Source: Bacteroidales bacterium (GTDB taxonomy: Bacteria > Bacteroidota > Bacteroidia > Bacteroidales > WCHB1-69). From it: 48,336 nt of DNA. The position numbers were made by a program, and so were the translations under genes. The DNA is taken from positions 1 through 48,336 of the forward strand of contig JAITUN010000022.1 of NCBI GenBank assembly GCA_031286285.1, read 5' to 3'. The notes beneath the pieces were generated by a model that was given only the letters and a program-made list of their open reading frames with translations, did no database searches and was not told the DNA's origin. Below, piece after piece: positions 15,540 through 25,690 of the stretch (position 1 is the stretch's first letter; each line of letters opens with the position of its first letter).

Positions 15540-17609
15540 ATGCAATTCAGTAATCCGCTCTTTCTCTTTGGCATTTGCGCCATCGCTATCCCAATCCTAA
15601 TCCATCTCTTTAATTTTAGAAAGTATAAAACTACCCATTTTTCAAATGTAAAACTGTTGAAGATGCTCTTGCAAAAAACGAAACGAGAGTCGCAATTACA
15701 GCATCTTATTGTTTTGTTACTTAGAATCTTGGGAATTACTGCACTTGCTTTTGCTTTTGCCCAGCCCTTTCTGCCCAACAAAAAGTTTGAAACCCAATCT
15801 GGAACGATAGTTACAGTTTTTGTGGACAACTCTTTTTCTATGGAAGCTCAATCTCAACAAACCTCTTTGCTGAACGAAGCAGTGGATGCTGCTAAAAAAG
15901 CGGTGGAAGCTTTCTCTTACAATGATGAATTTGTACTCATTACAAACGAATTCTCAGCACTTGAAGCAAAAATAATAAATAAAGATGAACTCTTATCGCG
16001 TTTGGATGATATTGTAATTACGCCTAACTCAAAAAAATTGAATGAGATTTTACATTTTATTCAGAACATTACTTCAAAATCAAATAAAACCCAAAAGATT
16101 AACTATTTTATTTCAGATTTTCAAAAAAGCCAGTTTGATTTCACCTCATTGTTGCACGATACTACACAACTCTTTTTTCTTCTTCCTGTTGAGAACAAAA
16201 ATATCAACAACATTTCTATTGACAGTTGTTGGTTTGATATGCCTGTTTTTCAAGTAGGATACAATGTAGGGGTGACTATTCGGATACGTAACAACGGTAC
16301 CGATGAGGTAGTAAAACTACCTATAAAACTCTATATCAATAATGAGCAGCGTGCATTAGGTGCAGTGGATTTAAAGCCAAACAGTTATACAGATTTTACC
16401 CTCAACTATACCATTAATCAGTCAGGGATTCAGGCAGGGATGTTAGAGATTTACGACACCCCGATTACTTTTGACAATAGGTTTTACTTTGTGTATGAAG
16501 TAGCGCCAAGCGCTTCCGTTATCACCATTCAGGAGAAAGTAAAAAACAGGTATTTACAAGCGTTGTACGGCGCAGATTCTCTGTTTTATTACCAAGCAAT
16601 GAATGTAAACCAGATAAATTACAGTGCTTTTGCTTCGGCACAACTGATTATTTTAGATCAGTTGGAAACATTTTCTACCGGTTTGGCAGCAGAACTAATG
16701 AAATATGTTCAAAACGGAGGTGTTTTAGCCTTGTTCCCCGCCGAAAAAATGGAAGTTTCTAGTTGGAGCAGTTTTTTTGATGCTATGAATATTCCTAATT
16801 ATCAGAATTTACAGACAACCGAACTGAAGGTTGGAAAGGTAAATAGTGAGAGTATCTATTTTAAGAGTGCGCTACAACAGAGCGAATCGGAACAGTGGGA
16901 AATGCCTACAGTTACTCATTACTATACATTTGAAAACAAAAATGTTCCTGCCGAAGAGATCATGCTTTTGGAAAACAACGCACCTTTCTTCACTGCGTAT
17001 AATTTTGGAAAAGGACGTGTTATCTTATCTGCGGTAGCTTTAAACGATTTTTACGGTAATGCACATAAAAACGCTATTTTCTTCATCCCTTTGCACAATT
17101 TAGGGTTGATGGGACAACTTAAAAGCTCACTCTATTACTTCATTGGAAATGCCGAAACAGTTATTATCCGGCAGAAAGCAACTGGAGCGGAAGATATTTT
17201 TCTACTCAAACAGAAGTCGGGTGGCGCCGAACTGATACCTGAGCAACTTAATATGGGCAATGAAACGCAGTTGTTCCTACATTCTCAAATTCAACAGGCC
17301 GGATTTTATGATGTTTTGAAAGGTGGAACACATTATTCTACATTAGCCTTTAACTATCAACGTGGTGAGTCAAACTTAGAGTTTCATACAGAAAAAGAAC
17401 TATACAAAATAGCAGGCCAATCAGATGGGCGTATTTCAGTGTTATCAACACACACTAAAGATATTACGAGCGCCATCTCTGATGCATTGAGCGGCAAATC
17501 ACTCTGGCGCTACTTTATTCTCATAGCATTGATCTGTTTTATTACTGAAATTTTATTGCTGCGGTTTTGGGGAAAAGCAAAAATAAGAACCTCTAAACAT
17601 TATTTTTAA
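15540..17609 (+). CDS. BatA-domain / von Willebrand A-like membrane protein
   Basis: This 689-residue protein begins with the BatA N-terminal membrane module (residues 1-80: MQFSNPLFLFGICAIAIPIL, two hydrophobic helices around a basic loop). A degenerate von Willebrand A domain follows (DNSFSM near residue 97). Then come a CARDB-like beta domain (VGVTIRIRNNGTDEVV, about 240-310), a DUF4159/glutaminase-like region (about 340-430) and a final transmembrane helix near residue 670. Proteins like this are common singletons in Bacteroidota, and their role is unknown beyond likely envelope function. The earlier ATG at 15474 is rejected because the -7 box lies downstream of it. It overlaps mfd by four bases, tail to tail. 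Confidence 0.85.
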   Translation: MQFSNPLFLFGICAIAIPILIHLFNFRKYKTTHFSNVKLLKMLLQKTKRESQLQHLIVLLLRILGITALAFAFAQPFLPNKKFETQSGTIVTVFVDNSFSMEAQSQQTSLLNEAVDAAKKAVEAFSYNDEFVLITNEFSALEAKIINKDELLSRLDDIVITPNSKKLNEILHFIQNITSKSNKTQKINYFISDFQKSQFDFTSLLHDTTQLFFLLPVENKNINNISIDSCWFDMPVFQVGYNVGVTIRIRNNGTDEVVKLPIKLYINNEQRALGAVDLKPNSYTDFTLNYTINQSGIQAGMLEIYDTPITFDNRFYFVYEVAPSASVITIQEKVKNRYLQALYGADSLFYYQAMNVNQINYSAFASAQLIILDQLETFSTGLAAELMKYVQNGGVLALFPAEKMEVSSWSSFFDAMNIPNYQNLQTTELKVGKVNSESIYFKSALQQSESEQWEMPTVTHYYTFENKNVPAEEIMLLENNAPFFTAYNFGKGRVILSAVALNDFYGNAHKNAIFFIPLHNLGLMGQLKSSLYYFIGNAETVIIRQKATGAEDIFLLKQKSGGAELIPEQLNMGNETQLFLHSQIQQAGFYDVLKGGTHYSTLAFNYQRGESNLEFHTEKELYKIAGQSDGRISVLSTHTKDITSAISDALSGKSLWRYFILIALICFITEILLLRFWGKAKIRTSKHYF

Positions 17610-20600
17610 ATCCTTACTAACCATTCCATCATTTCTCCAACACTCTTAACATTTTTAATGATAAATTGTGGTTTCCCGTTCACAGACTTCATTTCTACCT
17701 GAGGGTGGTTCTTTTGTAAGAAATCTAAAATTTTCATAAAAGTATCAGATTGGAAAAAAGGAGAGTTCATATTTCCTGTGAAATACCCTGTGAATTGTCC
17801 ATTTTTGAGGATTATCTTTTCGAAATGAAAGCGAAGCGCTTCACGTCGTAAATGGATTATTTTTAAGAGTTCCTGTGTCTCTTTAGGCAAAGGACCAAAA
17901 ACATCTATCAGTTTCTCTTCATATTTATCCAATTCTTCATTTGTTTTAATATTATCCAATTCTTTATACAAACTCATGCGTTCACTCACACTAGTAACAT
18001 AATCAGAGGGAATTTGCAAACCCAGGTCAGTTTCAATGACACACTCGCGCTGAATAAGCGCTTCGTTGTCTGCCAATTGCTCTCCAAAATCTGTTTCTTT
18101 CAATTCTATCATCGCTTCATTAAGGATTTTTTGGTACATTTCAAAGCCAATTTCGTTTATGAAACCACTTTGTTCTGCTCCAAGTATGTCTCCTGCGCCA
18201 CGAATATCCAAGTCTCGCATAGCAATTTGAAAACCACTGCCAATATCTGAAAAATCTTCAATGGCTTTGAGGCGTTTTCGTGCATTGTCGTTCAAAATCT
18301 CTTTGGAAGGTATTATCATGTAGCAGAATGCCTTTTGGTTGTTTCGTCCTACTCGCCCTCGCAGTTGGTGCAATACATTTAGTGCAAAATTTTGTGCGTC
18401 GTTGATAATCATAGTATTCGCATTAGGAATATCTAAACCGGATTCAATAATTGTGGTGGCAACCAAAACGTCGTATTTGTCGTTGATGAAATTCAGCATC
18501 ACGCTCTCCAGGACTTCCCCTTCCAATTGTCCATGTCCGACTCCTATTCTAGCATATGGTACCAAACGTTGTACCATATCTGCAACCTCCTTAATATTTT
18601 GTACTTTGTTGTGTACCACAAAGGTTTGCCCACTGCGTTTCATTTCATAGGAGATGGCATCACGTATCAACTCTTCGTTAAAGGTTTGAATTTCCGTTTG
18701 AATAGGATGCCTGTTTGGTGGTGGTGTAGTTATTACAGATATATCCCGAACTCCCATCAGTGAAAATTGCAATGTGCGCGGGATGGGTGTGGCACTCATG
18801 GCAAGTGTATCTACCATATTGCGAACTTCTCGCAACTTTTCTTTTGCAGCTACACCAAACTTCTGCTCCTCATCCACAATCATCAATCCTAAATCTTTAA
18901 ATATAATATCTTTACTTAAAATTCTGTGTGTTCCAATAAGAATATCTATCTTACCTTTTTCCAATTTATCTTTAATCTCTTTTACCTCTTTTGCTGATTT
19001 GAAGCGATTGAGATATTCGACAGTACAAGGCATATTTTTCAATCTTTCTGAAAAAGTGTTAAAATGTTGTAATGCCAAGACAGTAGTAGGCACTAACACA
19101 GCCACCTGTTTGCTATCGCACACCGCTTTGAATGCTGCTCTAATGGCGATTTCTGTTTTTCCAAACCCCACATCCCCACAAATCAGCCTGTCCATCGGCC
19201 TCTCTGATTCCATATCTTTCTTTACTTCGTTCATAGTTTTCACTTGATCGGGTGTATCTTCGTAGATAAAAGAGGCTTCCAATTCGGCCTGTAAGTAACT
19301 GTCAGGCGAGAAACAGAATCCTTTGTTTAATTTTCTTGAAGAGTAAAGTTTTACCAAATTAACGACCAACTCTTTTACTCTTATTTTGGTTCTTTCTTTG
19401 GTCTTTTCCCATACGCCTGAGCCCAGCCGATGTATGGAAGGCGGGGTGCCATCTTTTCCCACATATTTTGTAATTTTGTGCAACGCATGAATACTTATAT
19501 AAAGTGAAGCATCATCTTTATACACTAATTTTATCACCTCTTGCTCTCGGCCGTTCATATCCATTTTTGCTAATCCTTGATATATTCCTATTCCATAATC
19601 TACATGGACAACAAAATCACCTGGCTGCAAATCATACAACTCTTTCAGCGTGAAAGCTTCACTACGTTTGTATTTATCTCTAATAATAAAGCGGTGGTAT
19701 TTTTCAAAAAACTGATGGTCGGTATAAACACATATTTTGTTTTGTTCATCACGATATCCTTCATGTAGCACAAAATTTTGAGATTGAAAAAGCTGCTCTT
19801 GCGTGTAAGTAGTTTTTTCAATATGGTTAAATTTTTCCAAAAGATCTTTCATAATCACCCGCATTCTTTCGTGTTGGTGTAGATTTTCTGAAAGAAAAAC
19901 AGTTTGAAATCCACGCTCTAAATTATCCACCCACTCTTCTAATAATAATTCAAATTTTTTATTGAAATGATGTTGCGGTTTTATGTTAAAATTGTGAGAA
20001 AAATCATGCTGCAAAAAGTTGGAATCAATTTCAACAGTATGATAATCATAAATATAATCTATTAAACTCAAGGGTTTTTCAAATCCCATTCGTTCACATG
20101 TCGTATCAATTCTTCTCTGTATTTCGGGGATATTTTTAATCCATATTATGGTCTCTATATTAAGAAAGTCGAAAAAAGAATCGGTTGCTTCTATTTCCAA
20201 ATTTGAAAAAGAAGGCATTATGTTTAACTTGTCCAATTCGATAATTGAACGTTGTGTACCCGGATCAAAACTTCTGATAGTTTCCACAGTTTCGTCGTTC
20301 AACTCAATACGGTGCGGGTTCTCTTCCGAAAAAGAAAATAGATCAAAGATACTTCCTCTCCATGAAAACTGTCCGGGTTCAAACACAAAATCTTCCTGTT
20401 GGTATTGATATTTATATAAAAACTCTAATAAAATTTCAATTGGAACTATTTCCCCTTTTGAAACATAAAAAGAGTTTTCCTGAACATATCGCTTAGAAAC
20501 TATTTTCTCGCACAAAGCATCTGGATAAGTAACTATTAAGATTCCTTTTTGGTTGTGAATTAGTCTGTCAATTATTTCCGCTCGCATTTTTAAGTATGTG

Positions 20601-20872
20601 GTGTCATTATCTTTCCAGTTCATCACTTTATTAAACGAGGCCGGGAAATAGTGTACTCGTTTTTCGCTAAGCGGGCTCTCTTTGTCATGTAATAATAGTT
20701 CCAAGTCGTTGAAAAAAAAGAGTGCTTCCTCTTTTTCAGGGAAAACGAACAAATGAGGTGCTTCATCTTTTTCAAAATTATTAGCTACTAATACAGCCAA
20801 CGAAGAACCGGAGAGATTTTTTACTCCTGTTGTTTTTGAGAATATATTTAGATATGACGATAAAATATGCAT
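17606..20872 (-). CDS. mfd: Transcription-repair coupling factor
   Basis: Mfd removes RNA polymerase stalled at DNA lesions and recruits UvrA. The 1088 residues cover the family: an N-terminal UvrB-homology part, the RNA polymerase-interacting domain beginning LKELYDLQPGDFVVHVDYGIG, the RecG-like helicase (Walker A GDVGFGKTE, DEEQKFGV, LAMSATPIPRTL), RVGRNNQKAFCY and the C-terminal TRCF domain. It lies 21 bases after recF and is probably in the same mRNA as surE, the small membrane protein and recF. Confidence 0.97.
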   Translation of the reverse strand: MHILSSYLNIFSKTTGVKNLSGSSLAVLVANNFEKDEAPHLFVFPEKEEALFFFNDLELLLHDKESPLSEKRVHYFPASFNKVMNWKDNDTTYLKMRAEIIDRLIHNQKGILIVTYPDALCEKIVSKRYVQENSFYVSKGEIVPIEILLEFLYKYQYQQEDFVFEPGQFSWRGSIFDLFSFSEENPHRIELNDETVETIRSFDPGTQRSIIELDKLNIMPSFSNLEIEATDSFFDFLNIETIIWIKNIPEIQRRIDTTCERMGFEKPLSLIDYIYDYHTVEIDSNFLQHDFSHNFNIKPQHHFNKKFELLLEEWVDNLERGFQTVFLSENLHQHERMRVIMKDLLEKFNHIEKTTYTQEQLFQSQNFVLHEGYRDEQNKICVYTDHQFFEKYHRFIIRDKYKRSEAFTLKELYDLQPGDFVVHVDYGIGIYQGLAKMDMNGREQEVIKLVYKDDASLYISIHALHKITKYVGKDGTPPSIHRLGSGVWEKTKERTKIRVKELVVNLVKLYSSRKLNKGFCFSPDSYLQAELEASFIYEDTPDQVKTMNEVKKDMESERPMDRLICGDVGFGKTEIAIRAAFKAVCDSKQVAVLVPTTVLALQHFNTFSERLKNMPCTVEYLNRFKSAKEVKEIKDKLEKGKIDILIGTHRILSKDIIFKDLGLMIVDEEQKFGVAAKEKLREVRNMVDTLAMSATPIPRTLQFSLMGVRDISVITTPPPNRHPIQTEIQTFNEELIRDAISYEMKRSGQTFVVHNKVQNIKEVADMVQRLVPYARIGVGHGQLEGEVLESVMLNFINDKYDVLVATTIIESGLDIPNANTMIINDAQNFALNVLHQLRGRVGRNNQKAFCYMIIPSKEILNDNARKRLKAIEDFSDIGSGFQIAMRDLDIRGAGDILGAEQSGFINEIGFEMYQKILNEAMIELKETDFGEQLADNEALIQRECVIETDLGLQIPSDYVTSVSERMSLYKELDNIKTNEELDKYEEKLIDVFGPLPKETQELLKIIHLRREALRFHFEKIILKNGQFTGYFTGNMNSPFFQSDTFMKILDFLQKNHPQVEMKSVNGKPQFIIKNVKSVGEMMEWLVRI

Positions 20873-20893
20873 ATATGTTTCACTAAACCGTAC

Positions 20894-21976
20894 TTATATG
20901 AGCAGCACCTTGCTTAAAATCTGATGCTTTCCCAAAATTTTCTGCAAACGTTTTTCATCTGTATCTGTAATAAAGACCTGACCGAAATGATTCTGTCCCA
21001 ACATGTGGAGCAACTGTGCAATACGAAAATTGTCCAATTTGTCGAAAATATCATCTAATAATAAAATCGGCTTCAATTTTTTCCGTGTGGCAATATAATC
21101 GTATTGTGCTAATTTTAATGCTAATAAAAAAGATTTCTGTTGTCCTTGTGAACCAAACTGCTTTATTTGTTTTTCATTAATCAAAAAAATAAAATCATCC
21201 TTGTGTACTCCAAAATTTGTGTATGAGGAGCGAAAATCCTGTATCTCATTCTCCTGCAATCCTTTTTTAAAATCGATATCAAAAAGTTGGGATTGATATA
21301 AAATGGACACTTTTTCTTTATCTTCAGAAAGTGTTTTATGATAGCGTAGGAAATCTGGTAAAATGTCAAAAATAAACTGCTTTCTTTTCTCAAAAATATA
21401 GTTTCCCCTCGGGATCAATTGGTCGTTATAAATTTGTATCACCGACAAATCCACTCTTTCTCCCAGCAGATATTGTTTTAGCAATTGGTTTCTTTGTTGA
21501 ATAATTTTCTGGTAAACAATCAACTGCTGTAAATACTCTTTATCAAATTGCGAAATGGTAATATCCAAAAACTTGCGACGCGTTTCGCTACCTTCGCTTA
21601 TAATATCACTATCGTAAGGAGAAACCATAATCAAAGGAAACAGTCCAATATGGTCGCTTAATTTCTGGTACTCTTTTTGATTGGCTTTCATTGTTTTGCG
21701 TCCGTTTTTGAAAACACAGCTTATTTTGGCAGTAGTCTTGTTATCAAAACTTTCAAACAAACCATGAATGGCAAAAAAATCGCAGTTAAATCTAATAGAA
21801 TAATTGTCTTGCGAAGAGAAATAACTTTTACAAAACGACAAATAATGAATGGCATCTAGTAGATTCGTTTTTCCGCTACCGTTTTTTCCCACGAAACAGT
21901 TTACATTTTCGTGAAAATCAAACTCATTTTCTTCGTAGTTTTTGAAATTGGAAACTTGTAAATTTTTCAGATACAT
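20894..21976 (-). CDS. recF: DNA replication and repair protein RecF
   Basis: RecF is an SMC-like ATPase that loads RecA at gaps with RecO and RecR. The 360 residues show Walker A GKNGSGKTNLLDAI (about residues 30-43), signature GSQGQQKSFLLALKLAQ (about 275-290) and Walker B ILLLDDIFDKLD near 310. It is not next to dnaA-dnaN, as it is in many other phyla. The start codon overlaps the stop of the upstream membrane protein as TAATG, so translation is coupled. Confidence 0.97.
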   Translation of the reverse strand: MYLKNLQVSNFKNYEENEFDFHENVNCFVGKNGSGKTNLLDAIHYLSFCKSYFSSQDNYSIRFNCDFFAIHGLFESFDNKTTAKISCVFKNGRKTMKANQKEYQKLSDHIGLFPLIMVSPYDSDIISEGSETRRKFLDITISQFDKEYLQQLIVYQKIIQQRNQLLKQYLLGERVDLSVIQIYNDQLIPRGNYIFEKRKQFIFDILPDFLRYHKTLSEDKEKVSILYQSQLFDIDFKKGLQENEIQDFRSSYTNFGVHKDDFIFLINEKQIKQFGSQGQQKSFLLALKLAQYDYIATRKKLKPILLLDDIFDKLDNFRIAQLLHMLGQNHFGQVFITDTDEKRLQKILGKHQILSKVLLI

Positions 21977-22263
21977 TAGGTAAACTCAATAATTAGAAAA
22001 ACTAAACCAAAGATAAAAGTAACCGCCATTATTCCTCTTCCGGTTAGGTCATATTTTAATTTTAACAAATAATAACGCAGAAGCAGAACGTTTGGAATAA
22101 TGCTGATAAGGATGAGACGTTGCAATGTAAACACTTTCGCATCTATAATTTGTGTTGGTAAAAATAAGATAATGAGTTGCATAAACCCAAAGATAAGGGT
22201 CGGAATAGTAGCACCGAGCAGCAATCCCATCCAAAATGAATCTTGACGAAGTTTATCAATCAT
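21976..22263 (-). CDS. Small membrane protein between surE and recF
   Basis: This is a 95-residue protein with three predicted transmembrane helices (about residues 10-35, 48-65 and 75-94) and no recognisable catalytic motif. Its ATG overlaps the end of surE by eight bases and its stop overlaps the recF start, so it is certainly translated in this run. Equivalent short membrane proteins beside surE are seen in other Bacteroidota. The function is not known. Confidence 0.8.
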   Translation of the reverse strand: MIDKLRQDSFWMGLLLGATIPTLIFGFMQLIILFLPTQIIDAKVFTLQRLILISIIPNVLLLRYYLLKLKYDLTGRGIMAVTFIFGLVFLIIEFT

Positions 22264-23032
22264 GTTCCCAATGTTTTAATTGAACAATAGTGTGATGTGA
22301 AGTCATATCAAAATGTACCGGTGTAACTGACACATAGCCATTTTGGAGCGCCCATTCGCATGTGTCAATAGCCTCCTTTTCTAAATTTACTAAAAAACCG
22401 GCAAGCCAATAATATTTTCCACCAAAGGGGTCAGTATGTTCTTCCAAATCTTCGTGCCAATAACCTAGCGTTTGTCTCGTGATTTTAATTCCTTTAATTT
22501 CAGCAAGTTGTAATTTCGGAATATTAACATTTAAACAAACATGTTTAGGCAATCTCTCTTTCATCACTCTATCAATAATTTGTTTTGCAAACACTATGGC
22601 TGTAGAGAAATCGGCTTTTGAAGAGTAGTCTAATAACGAGAACCCAATAGCTGGCAATCCTTCAAAGCATGCTTCAATGGCAGCCGCCATAGTTCCTGAA
22701 TAGATGATGCTTACAGAAGAGTTTGAACCGTGGTTGATACCTGACAACACCAAGTCAATCTTTCTATCTTGCAACAGTACACGTTGACCCAATTTCACAC
22801 AGTCCACCGAAGTTCCGTTAGTTCTGTAGAACTCAATACCATTTTTGGTTTTATAATGTTTTACTCGCAGTGGGAGATTCATCGTAATGGCGTGTCCCAT
22901 TCCTGAGCGTGGACCATCTGGAGTTATCACTATCACCTCACCGAAATCTTTTGCGGCTTCCACTAAGGCTGCCAATCCACGGGCTTCATAGCCATCGTCA
23001 TTCGTAATAAGGATTAAAGGTTTGTGGGGCAT
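22256..23032 (-). CDS. surE: 5'/3'-nucleotidase SurE
   Basis: SurE is a metal-dependent phosphatase that removes phosphate from nucleoside 5'- and 3'-monophosphates, and exopolyphosphate in some species. The 258 residues include the metal site NDDG (11-14) and VLSGINHGSN (about 95-104), with the Ser/Asn ligands in their usual places. GTMAAAIEACF follows near residue 113. It heads a four-gene run ending in mfd. No strong -7 box was found in the 95 bases upstream. Confidence 0.96.
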   Translation of the reverse strand: MPHKPLILITNDDGYEARGLAALVEAAKDFGEVIVITPDGPRSGMGHAITMNLPLRVKHYKTKNGIEFYRTNGTSVDCVKLGQRVLLQDRKIDLVLSGINHGSNSSVSIIYSGTMAAAIEACFEGLPAIGFSLLDYSSKADFSTAIVFAKQIIDRVMKERLPKHVCLNVNIPKLQLAEIKGIKITRQTLGYWHEDLEEHTDPFGGKYYWLAGFLVNLEKEAIDTCEWALQNGYVSVTPVHFDMTSHHTIVQLKHWEHD

Positions 23033-23127
23033 TAATAAAAGAATTTAAGATTTAGGTATTAAGTTAGAAAGAGTCATTCATTTATAGCAATAATTGTTAA
23101 TTTTTAGGAACTATTCTTGTAGAAGCA

Positions 23128-24075
23128 TCAATTTTTAATTCGCAAAAAAGCTTTTATTTCCGGGTGTTTCGCAATAAATATCTTCGCTTTCTCTACACCC
23201 ATCACCATAAGTGCAGTTGCATAAGCATCAGCAATAGCACAATTGGGATAAAACACAGTAACGCTCAGCAGGTCATTTTCCTCAGGATATCCTGTATGAG
23301 GATTAATAATGTGAGGAATCCTTTTTCCGTTCTCTTCAATGTAGTTTCTATAGTTTCCTGAAGTTGCAACTGATAAATCTTCAATTTCCATGATCTCATC
23401 TGTAGCTATCTCTCCATCTTTGTTTTGTGTAGGTATTTGTATTCCCACATGCCATTTTTTATTGGGTTCTCTTTTTCCTTTAACACACAGTTCGCCTCCA
23501 ATATCAATCAAAAAATTTTTTAAACCTTTTGAAGAAAGAAATGCAGAGATTAAATCCACACAATATCCTTTTGCAACAGCGTTAAAGTTGAGTTGTGTAT
23601 CTGGATTAGGTTTAATAATTCTATTTCCTTCAATGATAATTTGTTTATATCCTACCGATTTTAATTCTTTCTCAACATCATCCTGTGATGTTTCTTTCAG
23701 ATTATCTTTTCCAAAGCCCCAAAAGTTTACCAAAGCCCCTACAGTAAAATCGAAGAAACCTTCTGTCTCTTCACATACTTGAAGCGACACCTCTAAAAGT
23801 TCTTTCAATGTTTGATTTAATGTATCGGTTTCATTTCTGTTTATTCTCGCAACTAACGAATTAGGGTTGAAAATAGAAGCGGAATTATTCAATTCCGAAA
23901 TAATAGAATCAATCTGAAAATGTGTAATATCGGTTTTGTCTGCAATAGTTATTTTATAATAAGTACCAATGCCTTCTCCTGTAATTTGAGTTAATGAGGA
24001 ATGGGATGTGCAGGCATAGAATGCCAAACCGATAACCAAAAGAAAAGTGGATATTTTGTTCACAATTGGGTTCAA
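23128..24075 (-). CDS. apbE: FAD:protein FMN transferase, ApbE lipoprotein
   Basis: ApbE links FMN covalently to threonine in partner proteins such as NqrB/NqrC and RnfG. The 315 residues begin with a lipoprotein signal ending FYAC (Cys 22), which puts it on the periplasmic side. The family runs are LNFNAVAKGYCVDLI near residue 165, FLIDIGGELCVKG near 190, and HIINPHTGYPEEN near 260. No nqr or rnf genes are in the window. The -7 box is only about ten bases from the ATG. Confidence 0.95.
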   Translation of the reverse strand: MNPIVNKISTFLLVIGLAFYACTSHSSLTQITGEGIGTYYKITIADKTDITHFQIDSIISELNNSASIFNPNSLVARINRNETDTLNQTLKELLEVSLQVCEETEGFFDFTVGALVNFWGFGKDNLKETSQDDVEKELKSVGYKQIIIEGNRIIKPNPDTQLNFNAVAKGYCVDLISAFLSSKGLKNFLIDIGGELCVKGKREPNKKWHVGIQIPTQNKDGEIATDEIMEIEDLSVATSGNYRNYIEENGKRIPHIINPHTGYPEENDLLSVTVFYPNCAIADAYATALMVMGVEKAKIFIAKHPEIKAFLRIKN

Positions 24076-24085
24076 TAATTACTTT

Positions 24086-24094
24086 GCAAAAATA
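24086..24094 (-). promoter_or_regulatory. -7 box for apbE
   Basis: TATTTTTGC on the minus strand ends ten bases before the apbE ATG (24075). The transcript is predicted to be nearly leaderless. Confidence 0.55.
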
Positions 24095-24143
24095 GACTTT
24101 TTTATTAATTTTTTTTCGACTGTTTTCAGAGAGAAAGAGTTAT

Positions 24144-25487
24144 TTAATAAACCCACTTATCCAAAAGAATAAAAGCCCCAGCTCCGGCAAAGAAACCTAG
24201 AAGCGCCCAAAGAGAGATTCTTTTCAAATACCAAAGAAAATCTATCTTTTCCATACCCATTGCGGCAACACCTGCCGCCGAACTTATGATAAGCAAATTT
24301 CCTCCAGATCCAACACAATAAGACAAAAACAACCAAAAACTATGGTCAGTTTCAAAAACAGTAAGAGGGAACATCCCTATTGCTCCTGCTACTAATGGCA
24401 CATTATCAATTACTGAAGATAAGGTTCCAATACTTATATTTATTCCATAAGTATTATCAGCAAAAGCACTCATCATTCCATTGGCAAATAAATTTAAAAA
24501 ACCCATAGATTGCAAACCCGCCACTGCCAACAAGACGCCCAAGAAAAACAAAATACTGGAAGTGTCAATTCTTTCTAGAACTTTTGATACTGAAAATTGT
24601 CCTCCTGAATATCTGTAATGGATTCTTGCAGTTATTAACCACAATATTGCTAATGAACAAAGCATTCCTATAAAAGGAGGGAGATTTGTTATGCTTTTGA
24701 AAATTGGGACAAATAGCAATCCCCCAATACCTAAAATAATAACTAAGTACTTTATCTTAATGGGGATGGGTCTGAGAGTTTCAATCACTTGACTTGCAGG
24801 TCGTTCAAAATTACCTTTCATACTTAAAGAAATAAACGATAACGGGACGAGCAAAGCTATGACACAAGGTATGAATGTTTTTAAAATTAGAGTACCTGCT
24901 GTAACTTGTCCATTCATCCATAGTATGATAGTAGTAACATCACCAATGGGAGAAAGCGCTCCTCCCGTATTCGCAGCAATAATAATTAATCCGGCAAAAA
25001 TCCATCGCTCTTTCCTTTTTGTAACCAACTTCCTCAATAAAGCGCACATGACAATTGTAGTAGTCATGTTATCAAGTACTGTAGAAAGGACAAAAGTGAG
25101 CAGAGTTAAAATCCATAAAAGTTTACGTCTGCTGTTTGTGGAAATTTTATCAGTAATAACGGAAAAACCATTATGGTGGTCAATCGTTTCCACAATGGTC
25201 ATTGCACCCATTAAGAAAAATAAAATCTCTGCAATACCTCCAATACTTAACACCAATTCCTGTTTAGAAACAAAATCAATAAAACTCCCCTCAGGATTTG
25301 TAATTTTATAATTTCCGTAATTATCTAAGAATCCAGTATATGAAAATATCCCATCTCCGACGAGAATGTAATATACCCAAATAGCCACACCCAAAAGAAG
25401 GGCGGTTGCCGATTTGTCAACTTTAACAGGGGTTTCTAATGCGATTAAAGCATATCCTATTATGAAAATAATAATTGGTAAAAACAT
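24144..25487 (-). CDS. nhaD: Sodium/proton antiporter, NhaD family
   Basis: This 447-residue membrane protein has about 12 hydrophobic helices and matches the NhaD branch of the ion transporter superfamily. NhaD exports Na+ (and Li+) in exchange for protons. Useful markers are VLDNMTTTIVM near residue 140, GGALSPIGDVTTI near 175, and the repeat-related SSVIDNVPLVAGAIGMF near 360. The two D-N motifs (LDNMTTT and IDNVPL) are the paired pore motifs of the fold. It lies 68 bases upstream of apbE with its own promoter. Confidence 0.93.
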   Translation of the reverse strand: MFLPIIIFIIGYALIALETPVKVDKSATALLLGVAIWVYYILVGDGIFSYTGFLDNYGNYKITNPEGSFIDFVSKQELVLSIGGIAEILFFLMGAMTIVETIDHHNGFSVITDKISTNSRRKLLWILTLLTFVLSTVLDNMTTTIVMCALLRKLVTKRKERWIFAGLIIIAANTGGALSPIGDVTTIILWMNGQVTAGTLILKTFIPCVIALLVPLSFISLSMKGNFERPASQVIETLRPIPIKIKYLVIILGIGGLLFVPIFKSITNLPPFIGMLCSLAILWLITARIHYRYSGGQFSVSKVLERIDTSSILFFLGVLLAVAGLQSMGFLNLFANGMMSAFADNTYGINISIGTLSSVIDNVPLVAGAIGMFPLTVFETDHSFWLFLSYCVGSGGNLLIISSAAGVAAMGMEKIDFLWYLKRISLWALLGFFAGAGAFILLDKWVY

Positions 25488-25533
25488 ATTGATGTATATC
25501 TATTAGGTGTATATTTTTATCAATAAATTTAAC

Positions 25534-25544
25534 GCAAAAATATA
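25534..25544 (-). promoter_or_regulatory. -7 box for nhaD
   Basis: TATATTTTTGC on the minus strand is identical to the rplX and rpsT boxes. It leaves a leader of about 40 bases. Only a weak TTTAT/ATAAA inverted repeat follows, unlike those two genes. Confidence 0.6.
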
Positions 25545-25653
25545 TATTAAAATTATAAAAAAAAAATCTTTAGTTAATAATAAGTAATTTGCTCTCCCAA
25601 AAAAGAAGGAGTTTTTGATAATAAAAGAATCTATCTTATTTAAAATAAAAACC

Positions 25654-25662
25654 TATTTTTGC
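25654..25662 (+). promoter_or_regulatory. -7 box for the MscS-type gene
   Basis: TATTTTTGC followed by CGCTC lies about 28 bases before ATG 25691. Confidence 0.65.
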
Positions 25663-25690
25663 CGCTCAAACCAAATAAAACACTGAAATT